In this document: one piece after another, positions 7,949 to 11,188 of the stretch
How the letters are laid out: each line of letters opens with the position of its first letter
Position numbering within the stretch: the first letter of the stretch is position 1
DNA from: Thermoleophilaceae bacterium
GTDB lineage: Bacteria > Actinomycetota > Thermoleophilia > Solirubrobacterales > Thermoleophilaceae
DNA length: 11,188 bases
Reading direction: 5' to 3'
Assembly (NCBI GenBank): GCA_013813135.1
Contig: JACCSF010000251.1
Coordinates: 1 to 11,188 of the forward strand
The notes under the pieces: generated by a model
What the model saw: only the letters and a program-made list of their open reading frames with translations
Databases searched by the model: none
What the model was told of the DNA's origin: nothing
Program-made: the position numbers and the translations under genes

Positions 7949-8949
7949 GCCGGGATTCGCAGCCGCTCGTATCCGTCGTCGTACCGGTCTTCAACGAGGA
8001 GCAGGTGCTGCCAGACCTGCACGAACGGCTGAAGTCGTCGCTGGGAGAGCTCGACGGCGGCTACGAGATCGTCTACGTGGACGACGGATCGAGCGACCGC
8101 TCGGCGGAGCTGGCGGCGGGCTGGGCGCGCAGCGAGGACAACGTCGTGTTCGTGCAGCTGTCGCGCAACTTCGGCATGGAGATCGCCATGTCGGCCGGCC
8201 TCGACCACGTGCGCGGCGCCTACACGGTGCTGATGCACGCCGACCTGCAGGACCCGCCCGAGCTCATCCCGGACATGCTGCGCAGCGCCGCGGAGGAGGA
8301 GGCCGACGTGGTCTTCGCGCGGCGCATCGGCCGCGACGAGAGCCGCGCGAAGCGCCTGCTCGCGACCGGCTTCTACGCGATGATGCGGTCGCTGGCGCGG
8401 GTGCCCTACCAGGGCCAGGCCGGGGACTTCCGGCTGATGTCGCGGCGCGTGACCGACACGCTGCGGACGATGCCCGAGCGGCGCCGCTTCCTGCGCGGCA
8501 TGGTCGCCTGGGTCGGCTTCAAGCAGGTGCCGATCGAATACCGGCGCGCGGGGCGCAAGGCGGGCGGCGGGGCGTCATACCCCGCGCTCTTCAGGCTCTC
8601 GCTCGAGGCGCTCACCTCGTTCTCCGACGTGCCGCTCAACATCGCCACGTACGTCGGGGCGCTGAGCGCCACCGCCAGCGGCCTGGCCGGGTTCGCCGTG
8701 CTGGTGCTCACCATCACGGGCACGCTGACCGCCTCGACCACCGTGTGGATCCTCGTGGCCGTGCTGTTCCTCGGAGGCATTCAGCTGATGAGCATCGGCG
8801 TCCTGGGCCGCTACCTGGCCCACGTCCACGATCAGGTGCTGGAGCGCCCGCTGTACCTCGTGTCGCGCGTGGTGGCCCGGCGCGAGGAGGAGGTTCCCGC
8901 CGACCGACCGCCCGTCTCCTCGCAGTGGCCAGCGACCCCGGACTCCTAG
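7933..8949 (+). CDS. Family 2 glycosyltransferase, DPM1/GtrB/CsbB-like, membrane-anchored
   Basis: 338 residues from the ATG at 7933, which places the conserved VSVVVPVFNEE strand at residues 13-23; longer readings run through the methyltransferase in another frame. GT-A fold signatures: VDDGSSD (Asp50, Asp51; nucleotide binding), LSRNFGMEIAMSAGLDH, the metal-binding HADLQDP (Asp104 and Asp107), and GDFRLMSRRV, characteristic of polyprenyl-phosphate glycosyltransferases. Two membrane helices follow at about 238-262 and 270-292, as in GtrB/CsbB/ArnC. The predicted reaction moves a sugar from a nucleotide donor to polyprenyl phosphate on the cytoplasmic face, supplying GT-C enzymes. The sugar cannot be told from sequence. 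It overlaps the methyltransferase by 16 bases and the downstream GT39-like gene by 25, indicating one operon. Confidence 0.9.
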   Translation: MHGPLSRDSQPLVSVVVPVFNEEQVLPDLHERLKSSLGELDGGYEIVYVDDGSSDRSAELAAGWARSEDNVVFVQLSRNFGMEIAMSAGLDHVRGAYTVLMHADLQDPPELIPDMLRSAAEEEADVVFARRIGRDESRAKRLLATGFYAMMRSLARVPYQGQAGDFRLMSRRVTDTLRTMPERRRFLRGMVAWVGFKQVPIEYRRAGRKAGGGASYPALFRLSLEALTSFSDVPLNIATYVGALSATASGLAGFAVLVLTITGTLTASTTVWILVAVLFLGGIQLMSIGVLGRYLAHVHDQVLERPLYLVSRVVARREEEVPADRPPVSSQWPATPDS

Positions 8950-10217
8950 AGGCGCCCCGGGACACGACGCTGCGGCGGGGGCTGCTCGCCGTCGCGGCGC
9001 TGGCCGCCCTCGGGCTGGCACTGCGGATCTGGTTCCTGCTCGACGTGACCGGCGACAGCTCGCTCGTCGGCGACGGGCTCGAGTACCTGGGCCTCGCCGA
9101 CGGGATCGCCGATGGGCGCGGCTACGTCAGCCCGTTTACCCAGCCAGGGGCCGAGGCGGTGCCCTCGGCGCACAAGCCCCCGCTCTACCCGCTGCTGCTG
9201 GCGATCGTCTCGGCGCTCGGCGGCAGCGGCCACGTGCCGTTCCAGGTCGCCTCCGCGCTGGTGGGCACCGCCACGGTGGTGGTCTGCGCCGTGCTGGCCG
9301 GCCGCGTCGCAGGGCCGCGGGCTGCCATCCTGGCCGCGGCGCTGGGCGCCGCCTACCCCGTGTTCCTGGTGGCGGACGCCTCGCTGCGCGCGGAGTCGCT
9401 CTATGGCCTCTGCATCGCGCTCGCGCTGCTGGCCGCCTACCGCGCCTGGGAGAGCCCGACCGCGTGGCGCCTGGTGGCGCTGGGCGTGATCGTCGGGCTG
9501 GCCACGCTGGCGCGCAGCGAGGGCCTGGCGCTGCTGGTGCTGGTGGCCATGCCGATCGTGTGGATCCGCGGGCGGCCCGGGCGCGGCTGGCGGCTCGCCG
9601 TGGTCACCGCGGCCTGCGTCCTGACGCTTGCGCCCTGGCTGATCCGTTGCTGGATCGCGTTCGACGAGCCGGTCTTCATCTCCACCAACTCCGGGGACCT
9701 GATCGCCGGCGCCAACTGCGCCGACGTCTACTCGGGCACCCACATGGGCAGCTGGTCGTTCGCGTGCGCGACCGGCGCCACAGGCGCAAACGAGGCGGAG
9801 GTCGCGGCCAAGCTGCGCGAGCGCGGGCTGGACTACGCCCGCGACCACGCGGGGCGGCTCCCGGTGGTCATGGCCGCCCGCGCGCTGCGCCCGTGGGGCT
9901 TCTACGACCCGGATGGCGAGGTCAGCGGCAAGACGCTCGGCGAGGGTCGGTCGAAGACCGCCAACTGGGCCGGGCTGGTGGCCTGCTGGGCGCTGCTGGC
10001 GCTGGCGGTGCTGGGCTTCGTGGCGCTACGCCGGCGCGGCCAGCCGCTGTTCATCCTGGCGGCACCGTTCGTGGCGGTCGTGCTGGTGAGCGTGACCTCG
10101 TACGGGATCCTGCGCTTCCGGGCGCCCGCGGACGTGGCGCTGGTGGTGCTGGGGGCGGTGGGAATCGATGCGCTGCTGCGCGGGCGGGCCGCGCGCACAG
10201 CGGCAACCAGGAGCTAG
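8925..10217 (+). CDS. GT39/ArnT-like (PMT_2-type) multi-pass glycosyltransferase
   Basis: 430 residues if the GTG at 8925 is the start. No other start codon lies between it and the strong purine run at 8885-8893, and the reading overlaps the GT2 gene by 25 bases. After a first helix (about 18-40) comes an outside loop with GDGLEY (Asp50, Glu53), then HKPPLYP (84-89) and LRAESLY (Glu157). This pattern is typical of GT-C enzymes that take sugars from polyprenyl phosphate. About eight to ten helices follow. A large outside loop contains two cysteines (Cys265 and Cys281, around NCADVYSG and SFACA) that could form a disulfide. It likely transfers a sugar, possibly the one charged by the GT2 enzyme, to an envelope acceptor; the acceptor is unknown. 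At 430 residues it is somewhat short for the family, and its stop codon abuts an IS481-type element, so the natural tail may differ. Confidence 0.82.
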   Translation: MASDPGLLEAPRDTTLRRGLLAVAALAALGLALRIWFLLDVTGDSSLVGDGLEYLGLADGIADGRGYVSPFTQPGAEAVPSAHKPPLYPLLLAIVSALGGSGHVPFQVASALVGTATVVVCAVLAGRVAGPRAAILAAALGAAYPVFLVADASLRAESLYGLCIALALLAAYRAWESPTAWRLVALGVIVGLATLARSEGLALLVLVAMPIVWIRGRPGRGWRLAVVTAACVLTLAPWLIRCWIAFDEPVFISTNSGDLIAGANCADVYSGTHMGSWSFACATGATGANEAEVAAKLRERGLDYARDHAGRLPVVMAARALRPWGFYDPDGEVSGKTLGEGRSKTANWAGLVACWALLALAVLGFVALRRRGQPLFILAAPFVAVVLVSVTSYGILRFRAPADVALVVLGAVGIDALLRGRAARTAATRS

Positions 10218-10300
10218 TTGAAGTGCCTACGGACTTAGTGAACGGTTGAGGGTCGTCCGGCCCCCGTCGGAAGGTGCGGTCACCACAACTGCGCCACCGA

Positions 10301-10306
10301 AGGAGG
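10301..10306 (+). promoter_or_regulatory. Ribosome binding site of the IS481-type transposase
   Basis: AGGAGG, a near-perfect Shine-Dalgarno sequence, lies six bases before the ATG at 10313. It decides that start over an upstream in-frame ATG at 10274. Confidence 0.75.
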
Positions 10307-10312
10307 CCGGAC

Positions 10313-11188
10313 ATGGAAGACCGTAGGTGCAAGCTCGGATTGCAGGGCCGCTGGGAGCTCGTTGCGTTGATCGAGCAAGGCGCGACGTTCAGGCAGGCCG
10401 CGGCCTGCCTGGGCGTCGCGCCGGCGACGGCGCATCGCTGGTGGCAGCGCTGGCGGGCGGCCGACGAAGCGGATCGTCGTTCGGTTGCGTGTCTGCGCAC
10501 GCGCTCGACGCGGCCGCGGTCTTGCCCTTGGGCGCTCAGCGCCGAGCAGGAGCGAGAGATCCTCGACGCGCGCGCCAAGACGAACTGGGGGCCGATGCGG
10601 CTGACCTTCCTCACAGGGCGCCATCGGTCGACGATCTGGAAGGTGCTTAAGCGCCACGGTGTCTCTCGCCAGCGGCGGACCCAGCGGCCCCAGACCACCC
10701 GCCGTTACGAGTGGACGGAAGCAGGGGCGCTGTTGCACATCGATGCGTTCGAGCTGCCGAAGTTCGAAGTGCCTGCCACTGGGCCCACGGCGACCGCTCT
10801 GATCGCCACCGCACCCGCCGGGCGGGCAAGGTCAAGGTGATCGGGGTGATCGACGACCACACCCGCCTCGCCTACTGCGAGATCCACTCGGCCGAGAACA
10901 AGCACAGCGTCTCGATCACGCTGCGCCGCGCCGCGCGCTGGTTCTCAGAGCAGGGCTGCGGCCCCGTCGAGGCGGTCATGTCCGACAACGCGAAGTGCTA
11001 CACGGTCAGTCACCCGTTCCGCGACGCGCTTAGCGACCTCGGCGCCCGCCACATCCGCATCCCGCCCCACACCCCGCGCTGGAACGGCAAGATCGAACGC
11101 TTCTTCGGCACCCTCGACACCGAATGGGCGCACAGCCACGTCTGGCGCTCATCCACCGAACGCGACCGCGCCCTGGCATCCTTCCTCA
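10313..11188 (+). pseudogene. IS481-family DDE transposase, split by a one-base deletion and cut by the window edge
   Basis: The first reading frame runs 10313-10840 (175 residues): a helix-turn-helix region (EQGATFRQAAACLGVAPATA, about residues 18-40), a second DNA-binding segment, and HIDAFELP with the first catalytic Asp (Asp144). After FEVP it leaves the family pattern and stops at 10838-10840. The -1 frame continues it: HWAHGDRSDRHRTRRAGK, then VIGVIDDHTRLAYCE, MSDNAKCY (second Asp, codon at 10984) and NGKIERFFGTL (Glu, codon at 11095), open to the window edge. Restoring one G near 10775 (CCTGCC to CCTGGCC) joins both halves into at least 292 residues with all three DDE residues. No canonical slippery heptamer is visible, so I call a frameshift mutation (or a sequencing error) rather than programmed frameshifting. 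As read, it would be inactive. Confidence 0.85.

Larger units (their letters stand above)
10219..11188 (+). mobile_element. IS481-family insertion sequence, left part (right end outside window)
   Basis: Identified by its transposase. The element's left end is probably at 10219, beginning TGAAGTGCCTACGG, directly after GCTAGT (10213-10218). NCTAGN is the known target of Bordetella IS481, which duplicates it on insertion, so the boundary is proposed from that precedent. The matching right inverted repeat and second target copy would lie beyond the window and were not seen. The 94 bases between this boundary and the transposase start contain no other gene. The element lies at the very end of the GT39-like gene. 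Confidence 0.65.

Noticed and set aside
10774..10790. Programmed -1 frameshift in the transposase
   Set aside because: The overlap contains TGGGCCCA but no heptamer in the correct phase and no A-rich slippery run, and programmed frameshifting is not usual for IS481 transposases as I know them.
1..11188. CRISPR arrays, tRNA or rRNA genes, or toxin-antitoxin or defence genes
   Set aside because: No regularly spaced repeats, no RNA gene signatures and no gene resembling these classes were seen on either strand.

Overview
This window is very GC-rich, almost fully coding DNA whose genes overlap one another. The style of the proteins (Ala/Arg/Leu-rich, GT-C and DPM1-type glycosyltransferases, tandem YfhO-like membrane proteins) suggests an actinomycete-type bacterium. 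The class Thermoleophilia/Solirubrobacterales is my best guess. That is inferred from composition and protein style only, as no marker gene is present.

Layout: (1) 1-7078, minus strand: three tandem paralogous YfhO-family polytopic membrane proteins, read in the order C (4604-7078), B (2142-4607), A (1-2142, C-terminus cut by the window edge). They overlap stop-to-start by 4 and 1 bases, so they look like one translationally coupled operon. (2) 7079-7216: a 138-base divergent intergenic region. (3) 7217-10217, plus strand: a second overlapping operon of a class I SAM methyltransferase, a DPM1/GtrB/CsbB-like family 2 glycosyltransferase with two C-terminal membrane helices, and a multi-pass GT39/ArnT-like (PMT_2-type) glycosyltransferase. 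(4) 10219-11188: the left part of an IS481-family insertion sequence. Its DDE transposase is split by an apparent one-base deletion, and its right end lies outside the window.

How the genes may work together: DPM1/CsbB-type enzymes charge polyprenyl phosphate with a sugar on the cytoplasmic face. After flipping, GT-C enzymes (YfhO family, GT39 family) transfer that sugar to an acceptor outside the membrane. In Bacillus/Listeria-type three-component glycosylation systems a CsbB-like GT2 and a YfhO-like GT-C act together with a GtcA-type flippase. Here one GT2 gene sits beside four candidate GT-C genes and a methyltransferase, which suggests an envelope-glycan decoration locus. No flippase gene is visible. 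The substrate, acceptor and methylation target cannot be read from the sequence.

Smaller points of note are an in-frame GC-rich palindrome inserted near the C-terminus of YfhO paralogue C, long near-identical DNA blocks shared by paralogues A and B, and insertion of the IS exactly at the CTAG that contains the stop codon of the GT39-like gene.
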